Source: Rhodocyclales bacterium (GTDB lineage: Bacteria; Pseudomonadota; Gammaproteobacteria; Burkholderiales; Rhodocyclaceae). Taken from it: 64,000 nt of DNA. The notes under the pieces are model-generated. The model had not been told where the DNA came from. It worked only from the letters and a program-made list of their open reading frames with translations, and searched no databases. Numbering within the stretch: the first letter of the stretch is position 1; every line of letters starts with the position of its first letter. The stretch covers positions 213,593-277,592 of the forward strand of contig JACPEH010000022.1 in NCBI GenBank assembly GCA_016183655.1, given 5' to 3'. Position numbers and translations under genes: made by a program. Of this stretch, positions 50,981 through 60,218 are shown piece by piece.

Positions 50981-52684
50981 CTACTGTGCCCAGCGATAGG
51001 TCTTCGCCGGATGGAGGCTCCAGCGGCCGTCGCCGGCGAGTTCGAGGACCTGCGTGTGGTACTTGAGGACGCCGGGACGGTGGCCGACGCTGACCAGCGT
51101 GGTGCGTCCGGCCACCAGCTGGCGGTAAAGGTGGTCCTCGTTGGGCGCATCGAGTGCGCTGGTCGCCTCGTCGAGGATCGCAAAGCGCGGCCGGGAGAGC
51201 AGCGCGCGGGCGAAGGCCAGGCGCTGCCGCTCACCGACGGAAAGCAGCTTCTCCCAGTCCATCTCGACGTCGAGGCCGCCGACGCGCGCGGCGAGGTCGG
51301 GCAGGTTGGCCTGGCGGAGCAGCGCCAGCAGCTCCTCGTCGGCGATCGCCGGATCCTGGCTGGGATAGAGCAGCTGCGCGCGCAGCGTGCCGAGCAGCAT
51401 GTAGGGCTGCTGCGGCAGGAACAGGATGTCCTCCGCTTTCGGCCGGAAGATGATGCCGCTGCCGGAGTACCAGAGGCCGGCGATCGCCCGCAGCAGCGAG
51501 CTCTTGCCGCTGCCGCTCTCGCCGACGATGAGCAGTCCCTCGCCGGGACTAACGTTCAGCGTCAGGTCGCGCACCAGCACGCGCTCGTAGTTAGGCGTCT
51601 GCAGCGTGACGCGTTCGAGCGCCAGCCGCCCGCCCTCGACCGACTTGATCACGTTCTGCTCCGGCCGCCGCCGTTTCGGCAGCACCGGCAGCACGTGCGC
51701 CAGCGTGTTCAGGCGGTCGATCCCGGCGGCGAAGCGGGAGAGCCCCTCGAAGTTCTCGACGATCAGCGAGATCGCGCTGAGCACGGCGGCGAAGGCCCCC
51801 GCCGCCTGGATCGCGCTGCCGACCTCCAGCTCGCCGGAGAGCACCCGCGGCGCGATGATGGCGCTGGGCAGGACGATGGTCAGCAGGTTGTAGGCATGCT
51901 GGAAGAAGTTGAGCGAGAGCTGGCGGCGGATCAGCCGGTTGTAGTTGTTGAAGGCTTCGGCGAAGCGGCGCCGGACCTGCAGCAGTTCCTGCGCCTCGCC
52001 GCGGTAGAAGGCGATCGATTCGGCGTTTTCGCGCACCCGCACCAAACTGAAGCGGAAGTCGGCCTCGCGCCGCAGCTGGCTGAAGTTGAGGCCGATCAGC
52101 ACCTTGCCGAAAACGAAGATGGTGATCAGCGTGCCGGCGATCGCATAGAAGATCAGGAAGTAGACCAGCTCCCGCGAAATCGACCAGAGCACGGTGCTGA
52201 AGGCGACCAGCTGCAGGATCGAGCCGATGAAGATAAGCAGGAAGTAGAGCGTGCGCTGGGTGAAGGTGTTGATGTCCTCGGCCACCCGCTGGTCGGGGTT
52301 ATCGATCAGGGCGTTGGAATTCAGCTCGTAGAAATGCCGGTTGCTGAAATAGCTTTCGAGGAAGCGGTTGGTCAGCCAGCGCCGCCAGTAGATGCCGAGC
52401 TTGTCGCGGACGAAATAGTAGAAGGCGTAGATCGGGACGGCGGCGACGAGCAGGGCCAGACAGAGCTTGATCGCGTCCCAGAAACGCTCTGCGTCGTGCG
52501 CGGCGAGCGCCGACGTGAACTCGCCGGTCTGCCGGATGAAGAGGACGGCGAACTGCGTCTGGCCAAGCAGCAGCAGCACCAGCAGCGCGAGCAGGCCGCG
52601 CGCCGTCCATTTCTCGTCCTCGCGCCAATACGGCGTCGCGATAGCCAGGAACCGCTGCCACAGGTGACGGTCAGCTATCTTCAT
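50981..52684 (-). CDS. ABC transporter with fused membrane and ATPase domains (YddA/ABCD type)
   Basis: A 567-aa half-transporter. The N-terminal ABC_membrane_2 domain has five to six helices (LLALLVLLLLGQTQFAVLF; LALLVAAVPIYAFYYF; and others) and the loop NPDQRVAEDINTFTQRT typical of the SbmA/YddA/peroxisomal ABCD group. The C-terminal ATPase: Walker A GESGSGKSS, signature LSVGERQR, Walker B FAILDEATSALD, H-loop VGHR. Q-loop reads FLPQQPYM. Substrates of relatives include peptides, vitamin B12 or fatty acyl chains; unknown here. Flanked by inverted copies of the 130-bp repeat, between nirB and ybiB. Confidence 0.88.
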   Translation of the reverse strand: MKIADRHLWQRFLAIATPYWREDEKWTARGLLALLVLLLLGQTQFAVLFIRQTGEFTSALAAHDAERFWDAIKLCLALLVAAVPIYAFYYFVRDKLGIYWRRWLTNRFLESYFSNRHFYELNSNALIDNPDQRVAEDINTFTQRTLYFLLIFIGSILQLVAFSTVLWSISRELVYFLIFYAIAGTLITIFVFGKVLIGLNFSQLRREADFRFSLVRVRENAESIAFYRGEAQELLQVRRRFAEAFNNYNRLIRRQLSLNFFQHAYNLLTIVLPSAIIAPRVLSGELEVGSAIQAAGAFAAVLSAISLIVENFEGLSRFAAGIDRLNTLAHVLPVLPKRRRPEQNVIKSVEGGRLALERVTLQTPNYERVLVRDLTLNVSPGEGLLIVGESGSGKSSLLRAIAGLWYSGSGIIFRPKAEDILFLPQQPYMLLGTLRAQLLYPSQDPAIADEELLALLRQANLPDLAARVGGLDVEMDWEKLLSVGERQRLAFARALLSRPRFAILDEATSALDAPNEDHLYRQLVAGRTTLVSVGHRPGVLKYHTQVLELAGDGRWSLHPAKTYRWAQ

Positions 52685-52749
52685 CGTTGTCTGGTGGGTC
52701 CGGGCGCCGTGCAGCGAAAACGGGTCGTGAAGGGGAGCGGCTCACGCCT

Positions 52750-52846
52750 CCGGTAGCCAGCCAACCCGAATCCGGTTGAGGTCACCCGCCATTCCGGGCT
52801 TGACCCGGAATCCAGGCGGCACGCTTCCGGCGTTCGCCGGAATGGC
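52750..52846 (-). repeat. REP-like palindromes
   Basis: Reverse of the 22479-22535 stretch: CCAACCCGAATCCGGTTG, then CCATTCCGGGCTTGACCCGG, followed by a TTCCGGCGTTCGCCGGAA hairpin. The interval 52685-53093 holds this and the next repeat, no gene. Confidence 0.8.
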
Positions 52847-52922
52847 GGACCTGTCCGTCCGTTCCGATTTGGCTGACTGCCAGGGATGTTTTACCCCCAG
52901 CCTCCCTTCAGGGTCAAGCCTG

Positions 52923-53052
52923 ACGGGCATGGATCGAGACCACCCTGAATCATGAAAGCCTTACCCATGCCCGTTTCCCTCACCCCCGGCCCCTCTCCCG
53001 CTTCGCGGGCGAGGGGAGGTTCGTGAGACGCTTCGCGTCTTTCACGTTAACG
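52923..53052 (-). repeat. ~130-bp dispersed repeat, copy 3 (reverse)
   Basis: Reverse complement of the 44724 and 50834 elements, from ACGGGCATGG to TTCACGTTAACG. With copy 2 it brackets the ABC transporter gene as an inverted pair 1.96 kb apart. Confidence 0.88.
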
Positions 53053-53093
53053 CGGCCTAGCGGCGAGGATGCCGGCAGCGGCCGGCGTGCGGA

Positions 53094-54083
53094 TCAGACG
53101 GTGACGACGGGGTGCCCGTTGCCTTCGACGGCGACGATGGCCTTGGCCTCGTTGAAATCGTCGGCGTAGCCGCAGGCGTGCAGGCAGGCGGCGAGCTGGT
53201 TGGCGATCGGCTGCGGCAGCGAGACCTGGCCGTCGAGCACCTTGCGCGTCCAGTTGGCGGTGGTCGCCGCATCGGCCTCCTCGGGCAGGTGAGGCAACAC
53301 TTTGAGGCTGTCGTGCTCGGATTCGAAGAGGACTTCGCCGACGCCGTCGTGCAGGTACTCGATGCGCGGGCGGCGCTTCGGGTTGGCGAAAGGTTCGCCC
53401 TCGGTGGCACGCAACAGCAGCGCGCGCGCCTGCAGGCTGCCGAGCACGTCGCGCATGGTGTCCATGTAGGCCGGGTGCGTCGCGGCGGCGAGGATGACGC
53501 CCTCGCCGCGGAACGGATCGAGCATCTTGACCAGGCTGTGCGCGCTGTTGCGCACGCCCAGCCGCGCGCGCAGCGCGAGCAGGTTGGCCAGCCCGGGGGC
53601 GATCACCGGCAGCGGCACGAAGGCCAGCCCGCGCTCGTCGAGCGCCTGCTGCGCCTGCTGGTGGGTGCCCGAGGGCATCACGCCGAGTTCGCGGAAGACG
53701 TGGCCGCTGGTGACGCGGCCATAGCCTTCGAGCAGCCCATGCACCACCACCGGCACGCCGAAGCGCTGCAGCAGCATGGCCAGCAGCGGCGTCAGGTTGG
53801 CGCCCTTGCGCGCGCCGTTGTAGCTGGGGATGACCACCGGCCGCAGGCCACCGTGCTGGCCGTGCAGCGCATGCACGCGTTCGTTGGCGGCAGCGAGGAA
53901 ACCGATCATCTCCTCGCAGGATTCGCCCTTCATGCGCAGCGCGATCAGGATCGCGCCGAGTTCGAGGTCGGGCACGCCGCCGTCGAGCAGCGCGCCGTAG
54001 AGCTGCTGCGCTTCTTCCGGCGACATGTCGCGCGAGCCTTCGGCACCGCGACCGATCTCCTTGATGATGTGGGCGTAGCTCAT
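53094..54083 (-). CDS. ybiB: YbiB/TrpD2-type protein
   Basis: A 329-aa protein with the fold of anthranilate phosphoribosyltransferase: helical N-terminus (EEAQQLYGALLDGGVPDLELGAILIALRMKGES spans residues ~23-55) and a PRTase-like body (YNGARKGANLTPLLAMLL; HGLLEGYGRVTSGHV; GVRNSAHSLVKMLDPFRGEGV). The normal PRPP/anthranilate motif GTGGD is replaced by SYNGARKG, as in E. coli YbiB, which binds nucleic acids rather than catalysing the trp step. It lies 16 bp after nasA and is likely co-transcribed; this pairing is common in betaproteobacteria. Confidence 0.9.
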   Translation of the reverse strand: MSYAHIIKEIGRGAEGSRDMSPEEAQQLYGALLDGGVPDLELGAILIALRMKGESCEEMIGFLAAANERVHALHGQHGGLRPVVIPSYNGARKGANLTPLLAMLLQRFGVPVVVHGLLEGYGRVTSGHVFRELGVMPSGTHQQAQQALDERGLAFVPLPVIAPGLANLLALRARLGVRNSAHSLVKMLDPFRGEGVILAAATHPAYMDTMRDVLGSLQARALLLRATEGEPFANPKRRPRIEYLHDGVGEVLFESEHDSLKVLPHLPEEADAATTANWTRKVLDGQVSLPQPIANQLAACLHACGYADDFNEAKAIVAVEGNGHPVVTV

Positions 54084-54099
54084 GTTCTCTCCTCGGGGG

Positions 54100-56826
54100 T
54101 CAGGCAGCCACCGGCTGCACGGCCGATGCCAGTTTCTTTAGCTCGGGCAGGCAACCGCCGCAGAAGGTTCCGCATTTCAGCTTGTCCTGCACCGCATCGA
54201 GCGAGGCGCCGGCGGCCAGCGCAGTCCGGATCTGCGCCTCGCTGACGCCGGCGCACTTGCACAGCACCGGCGAATGCTTCGGCGCCTGCTTCGGCGGCGT
54301 GGCGATCGGCGCCAGCGCGAAGCGGATCAGCGCGGCGTCGATCGCGTCGTCGGCCATTGCATCCTTGAGCCAGGCCATCGCCAGCGTCTCGCCGGCGAGG
54401 CGCACGCCGAGCAGGCGGCCGTCGCGGGCGACGGCCTTCTTGTCGATATTCCGTTTCGGGTCGACATAGACGATGGCCCCCTCGTCGCCGGCGAGCGCGA
54501 ACAGCGCGTCGATCTCGGCGAGCAGCTCGGCCGACGGCGCGCTGGCGGCGGCAGCGCGCAGCACGACCAGCGGCGCGCTGCTGCCGTAGAGACCGACGGT
54601 AGCGTAGGGAAAGCGCTTGAGCAGGGGGCGCACGCGTTCGAGCAGCGCCAGCGCGTTGTCCGTGGCCGACGCTTCGTCGCCGTGGCGCAGGACGACCAGC
54701 GTCCACGGCAGGTCGACCTTGTCCACCGCCACCGCGGCGTGCTTGAGTTCGGGTTGGAACGAATAGGGATCGGTCGCCGCGGGCATCAGCGCGTTGGCGC
54801 CGTAGCCGTTCATGAACTGCTCGCCCCAGTGCATCGGCAGCCAGGCGCGGCCGCGCGGCATGCCGTCGTCGACCTCGACGCGGACGATGATCTCGCCGCG
54901 GCCGTTGCTGACTTTCGCCAGGGCGCCGGACGCCAGCCCACGATGGCGCAGGTCGTCGGCGTTCATCTTCAGCAGCGGCTCGTCCTCGCCGTTGAACAGG
55001 CGCGGTACGGTGCCGGTGCGGCTCATGCCGTGCCACTGTTCGAGCAGGCGACCGGTGATGAGGCTGATCGGGCGCATCTCGTCGGTCAGCTCGGCGGTCG
55101 GCTTGTGCTCGACGGCGACGAAGCGGGCACGTCCGGACGGCGTCGGGAAGACGCCATCGGCGTAGAGGCGAACCAGGCCCTCGCCGGCGCCTTCCGGATA
55201 CGGCCACTGCTGCGGGCCGGCAGTCTCCAGCAGCGCGTAGCTGAGGCCGCTGATGTCGAGGTCGCGGCCGCGCGTCGATTCACGGTGTTCGGCGTGGATC
55301 GATTCCGGCGTGGTGTACGGGAAGAGTTTTTCGGTCAGCGGCTGGCCCAGTTCGGCGCCCAGGCGGCGCGCGAAGTCGAGGGCGATCTGCCAGTCGTGGC
55401 GGGCCTCGCCCGGCGCCGGCACGGCGGCGCGCACGCGCGAGATGCGCCGTTCGGAGTTGGTGACGGTGCCTTCCTTCTCGCCCCACGAGGTCGCCGGCAG
55501 CAGCAGGTCGGCGTACTGCGCAGTGTCGGTGTTGGCGTAGGCCTCCTGCAGCACGACGAATTCGGCGGTTTCCAGCGCGGCGCGGATCGCCGCCTGGTCG
55601 GGCATCGACTGTGCGGGGTTGGTGCAGGCGATCCAGACCGCCTTGATCTCGCCGCTCTTCAGCGCGCGGAACAGTTCGACGGCCGGCTTGCCGGGTTTCG
55701 GCGGCACGAACGGAACGCCCCAGAAGCGGGCCATTTCGGCGCGGTGCGCCGGGTTCGCCAGGTCGCGGTGCGCCGACATCAGGTTGGAGAGGCCGCCGAC
55801 CTCGCGCCCGCCCATCGCGTTCGGCTGGCCGGTCAGCGAGAACGGGCCGCTGCCGGGCTGGCCGATCTTGCCGGTGGCGAGGTGCAGGTGGATGATCGCG
55901 GCGTTGTTGTGGGTACCGTGCCAACTCTGGTTGAGGCCCTGGCAGTAGAGCGACAGCGCCGCCTTGGCGGTGCCGAACCAGCGTGCGGCGAGGACGATCG
56001 CTTCCGGCTCCAGCCCGGTCAGCTCGGCGGCCATCGCCGGCGTGTAGCGTTCGACCAGCTTTTCCAGCGCGTCGAAGCCTTCGGTATGGGCGGCGATGTA
56101 GTCGCGGTCGACCAGGTTCTCCTTCAGCAGCACGTGCAGCATCGCGTTGTACAAGGCGATGTCGCTGCCCGGCTTCAGCCCCAGGTGCAGGTCGGCGATG
56201 GCGCAGCTTTCGGTGCGCCGCGGGTCGACGACGATCACGCGCAGGTTCGGGTTGGCGGCCTTGGCGTCCTCGATGCGGCGGTAGACGATGGGGTGCGCGA
56301 CGGCGGCGTTGGAGCCGGCGATCAGGATGCACTCGGCGTGGTCGATGTCCTCGTAGGCGCACGGCACCGCGTCGGCGCCGAGCGTCTGCTTGTAGCCGGC
56401 GACGGCCGACGACATGCACAGGCGCGAGTTGGTATCGAGGTTGTTGGTGCCGATCAGGCCCTTGGCCAGCTTGTTGAAAACGTAATAGTCCTCGGTCAGC
56501 AGCTGGCCGGCGAGGTAGAAGGCGACCGAATCGGGGCCGTGCGCGCGGATGGTGTCGGCAAAGCGGCGGGCGGCGTGGTCGAGCGCCGTGTCCCAGCCGA
56601 CGCGCTGGCGCGGCAGGTCGCGCGCGCTGCGCAGTTGGGGGTGCAGCAGGCGGTAATCGTGACGGGCGGAATCGGCGAGCGAGGCGCCCTTGGCGCAGAG
56701 GCGGCCGAAGTTGGCCGGGTGCGCCTTGTCGCCGCGCACGCCGACGATGCGCTCGCCCTCGCTTTCGATGACGACACCGCAGCCGGTGCCGCAATAACAG
56801 CAGGTGGATCTGGTTTCCGTTTTCAT
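54100..56826 (-). CDS. nasA: Assimilatory nitrate reductase catalytic subunit
   Basis: A 908-aa cytosolic molybdoenzyme. N-terminal 4Fe-4S motif CCYCGTGCGV ... FGRLCAKG; molybdopterin oxidoreductase body with LTEDYYVFNKLAKGLIGTNN and QSWHGTHNNAAIIHLHLATG (parts of the bis-MGD site); MoCo dinucleotide-binding domain with WLPMHWGEQF; and a C-terminal BFD-type 2Fe-2S domain CKCAGVSEAQI ... CGTFCGGCLPEL, typical of the NADH- or ferredoxin-linked NasA type. There is no separate reductase subunit adjacent. ATG 56826 (MKTETRSTCC) has AGGAG upstream; the longer frame is unsupported. No Tat signal, unlike NapA. Confidence 0.95.
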   Translation of the reverse strand: MKTETRSTCCYCGTGCGVVIESEGERIVGVRGDKAHPANFGRLCAKGASLADSARHDYRLLHPQLRSARDLPRQRVGWDTALDHAARRFADTIRAHGPDSVAFYLAGQLLTEDYYVFNKLAKGLIGTNNLDTNSRLCMSSAVAGYKQTLGADAVPCAYEDIDHAECILIAGSNAAVAHPIVYRRIEDAKAANPNLRVIVVDPRRTESCAIADLHLGLKPGSDIALYNAMLHVLLKENLVDRDYIAAHTEGFDALEKLVERYTPAMAAELTGLEPEAIVLAARWFGTAKAALSLYCQGLNQSWHGTHNNAAIIHLHLATGKIGQPGSGPFSLTGQPNAMGGREVGGLSNLMSAHRDLANPAHRAEMARFWGVPFVPPKPGKPAVELFRALKSGEIKAVWIACTNPAQSMPDQAAIRAALETAEFVVLQEAYANTDTAQYADLLLPATSWGEKEGTVTNSERRISRVRAAVPAPGEARHDWQIALDFARRLGAELGQPLTEKLFPYTTPESIHAEHRESTRGRDLDISGLSYALLETAGPQQWPYPEGAGEGLVRLYADGVFPTPSGRARFVAVEHKPTAELTDEMRPISLITGRLLEQWHGMSRTGTVPRLFNGEDEPLLKMNADDLRHRGLASGALAKVSNGRGEIIVRVEVDDGMPRGRAWLPMHWGEQFMNGYGANALMPAATDPYSFQPELKHAAVAVDKVDLPWTLVVLRHGDEASATDNALALLERVRPLLKRFPYATVGLYGSSAPLVVLRAAAASAPSAELLAEIDALFALAGDEGAIVYVDPKRNIDKKAVARDGRLLGVRLAGETLAMAWLKDAMADDAIDAALIRFALAPIATPPKQAPKHSPVLCKCAGVSEAQIRTALAAGASLDAVQDKLKCGTFCGGCLPELKKLASAVQPVAA

Positions 56827-56853
56827 GTCTGAGTCGCTCCTACCCAAGAAACA

Positions 56854-56868
56854 GCAACAGGCATGCCA
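56854..56868 (-). promoter_or_regulatory. σ54 promoter of nasA-ybiB
   Basis: TGGCATGCCTGTTGC on the minus strand: one mismatch (T for C) to TGGCAC-N5-TTGC, 28 nt before the start codon. Confidence 0.75.
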
Positions 56869-56953
56869 CACTGAATAATCAGCGACTTAGGATCACGGAG
56901 TGATGGGTTCCGGTGCGCCACGCCTTGTCATGGTGCGCTCACTGGCGGCAGCG

Positions 56954-56972
56954 TGCGCCACGATGGTGCGCA
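56954..56972. promoter_or_regulatory. Possible degenerate NtrC-type site
   Basis: TGCGCCACGATGGTGCGCA with GGTGCG half-sites repeated at 56918 and 56935; weaker than the dyads before nrtA and nirB, but in the right place (~90 bp upstream of the -24). Confidence 0.4.
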
Positions 56973-57001
56973 CAAAAATGGCGCACGCGGCGGGCGAAGG
57001 C

Positions 57002-57433
57002 TTATTTGATGCGTTGCAGACGGGGCCGCGTCGGGGGCGGGGTCGGTTCCGGATCGGGCTCGGGCGAGGCGGCGACGGCCGAGCCGGCATCGTCGCCGGT
57101 GGCAGCTTCGGCTTCTTCGGTGTCGAAAGCCATGCCGGCACCGTTCTCGCGGGCGTAGATCGCTGCGACGTTGGCCAGCGGCACGCAGATGTCGCGCGCG
57201 ACGCCGCCGAAGCGGGCCTGGAATTCGATGAAGTCGTTGCCCAGGCGCAGGCGGTTGGTGGCGTCGGTGCTGACGTTGAGGACGATCTGACCGTCGCGCA
57301 CGAACTCGATCGGCACGCGGGTAGAGGCGTCGACGACGACCGCCAGATACGGCGTGAAGCCATTGTCGCAGCACCATTCGTGGATGGCGCGGACGAGGTA
57401 GGGCTTGGTCGAGGGGAGCGCGGGCGTGGACAT
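57002..57433 (-). CDS. sspB: ClpXP adaptor SspB
   Basis: A 143-aa protein: SspB fold over residues ~8-105 (KPYLVRAIHEWCCDNGFTPYL; VLNVSTDATNRLRLGNDFIEF; ARFGGVARDICVPLANVAAIYARE) that binds ssrA-tagged proteins, then a flexible acidic and Pro-rich linker ending in a short basic/hydrophobic peptide (RPRLQRIK) that docks on the ClpX N-domain. Encoded 76 bp after sspA, the usual pairing. Start ATG 57433. Confidence 0.93.
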   Translation of the reverse strand: MSTPALPSTKPYLVRAIHEWCCDNGFTPYLAVVVDASTRVPIEFVRDGQIVLNVSTDATNRLRLGNDFIEFQARFGGVARDICVPLANVAAIYARENGAGMAFDTEEAEAATGDDAGSAVAASPEPDPEPTPPPTRPRLQRIK

Positions 57434-57509
57434 GGCGGCAGGCAGACGGTCGGCGGATGGGCAGAACGGCGGGGGCGCCCGGGGAATCGGGCCGCCCCCG
57501 GCGGGTTGC

Positions 57510-58106
57510 TTAGCGGCGCATCACCTTTTCCGGCGGCGTCAGCGCGTCGATGAAGCCCTGGCGCGAGAAGATCCGCTCGGCGTACTTCATCAGCGGCGCC
57601 GCCTGCTTGCCGAGATCGATGCCGTAGTGGTCGAGGCGCCACAGCAGCGGAGCGATGGCGACGTCGAGCATCGAGAAGTCGTCACCGAGCATGTGCTTCT
57701 GCTTGGTGAAGATCGGCGCAAGCTCGATCAGGCGGTCGCGGATGGTCTGCCGCGCCTTGTCGGCCGTCTTGATGTTCTTTTCGAGCGCCTCGATGTGCAC
57801 GAAGATCTCGCGTTCCATGCCCGACAGCAGCTGACGCGCCTTGGCGCGCATGATCGGGTCGGCCGGCATCAGCTGCGGATGCGGGAAACGCTCATCAATG
57901 TATTCGTTGATGATGTTCGGCTCGTACAGGATGAGGTCGCGCTCGACCAGCACCGGCACGCGGTTGTACGGGTTGATGACGGCGATGTCTTCCGGCTTGT
58001 TGAACAGGTCGACATCGATCACCTGGAAATCCATGCCCTTCTCGTACAGGACGATACGGCAGCGGTGGCTGAACGGGCAGGTAGTCCCGGAATAGAGGTT
58101 CATCAT
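57510..58106 (-). CDS. sspA: Stringent starvation protein A (GST-like)
   Basis: A 198-aa member of the glutathione-S-transferase fold that binds RNA polymerase. N-terminal thioredoxin-like part MNLYSGTTCPFSHRCRIVLY (start at the second Met), then VPVLVERDLILYEPNIINEYIDERFPHPQL (residues ~45-75 region) and a helical C-terminal domain. Two adjacent ATGs (58106, 58103) follow GAGGGTAACG; either may serve. Between the cytochrome bc1 operon and sspB, an order conserved in betaproteobacteria. Confidence 0.93.
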   Translation of the reverse strand: MMNLYSGTTCPFSHRCRIVLYEKGMDFQVIDVDLFNKPEDIAVINPYNRVPVLVERDLILYEPNIINEYIDERFPHPQLMPADPIMRAKARQLLSGMEREIFVHIEALEKNIKTADKARQTIRDRLIELAPIFTKQKHMLGDDFSMLDVAIAPLLWRLDHYGIDLGKQAAPLMKYAERIFSRQGFIDALTPPEKVMRR

Positions 58107-58189
58107 GGTCGTTACCCTCAAAAAACGAATCGGCATCGCAGCGGCACGGGGTCTCCGTACCGGCGATGCCGTGGCCTGACATCAGACGC

Positions 58190-58912
58190 TTACTTGACGT
58201 CTTTCCAGTAGTTCTTCTTCAGCGCGTAGGCGAGAACGAAGAGAACGCCGAGGAAGAGCAGGACGATGATGCCGAGCTGCTTGCGCTGCTCCTGCATCGG
58301 CTCGCCCATCCAGACGAGGAAACCGACGAGGTCGGAGATCGCCTGGTCGTACTCCTTCGGCGACAGCGTGCCCGGTACGGCCAGCTCCAGCTTGTGCGTT
58401 TCGTGGTTCAGCACTTGCTGGCCCTGCAGCTGCCACAGGATGTGCGGCATGCCGACGTTGTCGAAGACGACGTTGTTCCAGCCGGTCGGACGCTTGTCGT
58501 CGCGGTAGAACTGGCGCAGGTAGGTGTACAGCCAGTCGGCGCCGGAGCCGTGCTCGGAGGCGCGGGCGCGGGCGATCACGGTCAGGTCGGGCGGCGCGGC
58601 GCCGAACCACTGCTTCTGTTCGTCGGTGCGCGCGGCAACGCGCATCTGCTCGCCGATCTTCTCGGCGGTGAACATCAGGTTGTCCTTGACCTGCTCTTCC
58701 GTCAGGCCAAGTTCGGTCAGGCGGTTGTAGCGCATGTACGACGCGCCGTGGCAGTTCAGGCAGTAGTTGACGAAGAGCTTGGCACCGTTCTGCAGCGCCG
58801 GCTTGTCGGCGACCGAACCCGGCCACTTGTCGAGGTGCAGCGCGGCGCTGCTGGCCAGGGCCATCAGCGGTGCAAAGAGCAATGCGACGAGAATTTTTTT
58901 CATGTTGTCCAT
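58190..58912 (-). CDS. petC: Cytochrome c1 of the bc1 complex
   Basis: A 240-aa protein: signal peptide (KKILVALLFAPLMALASSAA), haem c site CLNCH (Cys51-His55), methionine ligand region late in the chain (WNNVVFDNVGMPHIL), and a C-terminal membrane anchor (QLGIIVLLFLGVLFVLAYAL). Passes electrons from the Rieske protein to soluble cytochrome c in the periplasm. Third gene of petABC, 4 nt after petB. Confidence 0.95.
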   Translation of the reverse strand: MDNMKKILVALLFAPLMALASSAALHLDKWPGSVADKPALQNGAKLFVNYCLNCHGASYMRYNRLTELGLTEEQVKDNLMFTAEKIGEQMRVAARTDEQKQWFGAAPPDLTVIARARASEHGSGADWLYTYLRQFYRDDKRPTGWNNVVFDNVGMPHILWQLQGQQVLNHETHKLELAVPGTLSPKEYDQAISDLVGFLVWMGEPMQEQRKQLGIIVLLFLGVLFVLAYALKKNYWKDVK

Positions 58913-58916
58913 CCCC

Positions 58917-60215
58917 TTACATCGTGACGCGATCCGGTGCCGGACGGTACTTGTCGACCTTGGAGTACCACGGCATCAGCAGGAAGAAGCCGAAATAGAT
59001 CAGGCTGCATACCTGCGAGATCTTCTCGCCCCAGTACGACGGCGGTTGCGTGCCGAGGTAGCCGAGGATGAAGAAGGAGATCACGAACAGCGTGAGGAAC
59101 GTCTTGTAGATCGGGCCGCGGTAGCGGATCGACTTCACCGGGCTCTTGTCCAGCCACGGCAGGAAGGCGAAGATCACGACCGAGGCGCCCATCGCCACCA
59201 CGCCCCAGAACTTGGCGTCGAGACCGAAGATCGGCCACACCATGGCGCGCAGGATCGAGTAGTACGGCGTGAAGTACCAGACCGGCGCGATGTGCGGCGG
59301 GGTCTTCAGCGGGTCGGCCGGGAAGAAGTTGTTGTACTCGAGGAAGTAGCCGCCGCCTTCCGGCGCGAAGAACATGATCGCCGAGAAGGCCATCAGGAAG
59401 ACGACGACGCCGACGATGTCCTTGACCGTGTAGTACGGGTGGAAGGGGATGCCGTCGAGCGGGATGCCGCGCTCGTCCTTCTTCGCCTTGATCTCGACGC
59501 CGTCCGGGTTGTTCGAGCCGGTTTCGTGCAGCGCCAGGATGTGCGCGGCGATCAGGCCGAGCAGCACCAGCGGGAAGGCGATGACGTGGAACGAGAAGAA
59601 GCGGTTCAGCGTCGCGTCGCCGATGACGAAGTCGCCGCGCAGCCAGATCGACAGCGGTTCGCCGACCAGCGGAATGGCCGAGAACAGGTTCACGATGACC
59701 TGGGCGCCCCAGAACGACATCTGGCCCCACGGCAGCAGGTAGCCGAAGAAGGCTTCGCCCATCAGGCACAGGAAGATGCCGACGCCGAACAGCCAGGTCA
59801 GCTCGCGCGGCTGGCGGTACGAGCCGTACATCAGGCCGCGGAACATGTGCAGGTAGACGACGATGAAGAACGCCGAGGCGCCGGTCGAGTGCATGTAGCG
59901 GATGACCCAGCCCCACGGCACGTCGCGCATGATGTACTCGACCGAGGCGAAGGCCACCGGCACGCCGTTGGCATTCAGCGCCGCATCGGGCTTGTAGTGC
60001 ATGACCAGGAAGATGCCGGTGACGATCTGGATGACCAGAACGAGCAGCGCCAGCGAGCCGAAGAAGTACCAGAAGTTGAAGTTCTTCGGTGCGTAGTATT
60101 CGGTGAGGTGGCCCTTGATGCTGGCGGTCAGCGGGAAGCGGGCATCAACCCATTCCAGCACGTTGCCGCCCAGGGAACCATCCGACTTGTATTTTTCGAA
60201 ACTGGTGTTCGCCAT
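58917..60215 (-). CDS. petB: Cytochrome b of the bc1 complex
   Basis: A 432-aa full-length cytochrome b with eight or more membrane helices. The four haem-ligand His lie in helices B and D: VMHYKPD and YMHSTGASAFFIVVYLHMFRG, then FFSFHVIAFPLVLLGLIAAH. The Qo-site motif PEWY is replaced by PVWY (IAPVWYFTPYYSILRA), a known variant. Nested between petA (3 nt gap) and petC. Core of ubiquinol oxidation in aerobic or denitrifying respiration. Confidence 0.96.
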   Translation of the reverse strand: MANTSFEKYKSDGSLGGNVLEWVDARFPLTASIKGHLTEYYAPKNFNFWYFFGSLALLVLVIQIVTGIFLVMHYKPDAALNANGVPVAFASVEYIMRDVPWGWVIRYMHSTGASAFFIVVYLHMFRGLMYGSYRQPRELTWLFGVGIFLCLMGEAFFGYLLPWGQMSFWGAQVIVNLFSAIPLVGEPLSIWLRGDFVIGDATLNRFFSFHVIAFPLVLLGLIAAHILALHETGSNNPDGVEIKAKKDERGIPLDGIPFHPYYTVKDIVGVVVFLMAFSAIMFFAPEGGGYFLEYNNFFPADPLKTPPHIAPVWYFTPYYSILRAMVWPIFGLDAKFWGVVAMGASVVIFAFLPWLDKSPVKSIRYRGPIYKTFLTLFVISFFILGYLGTQPPSYWGEKISQVCSLIYFGFFLLMPWYSKVDKYRPAPDRVTM

Positions 60216-60218
60216 GGC

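Noticed and set aside
48238..51234. Extension of nirB by 186 codons
   Set aside because: It would run through the σ54, FNR-type and NtrC-like sites and the dispersed repeat; MSKPKLVMVGNG is the family start.
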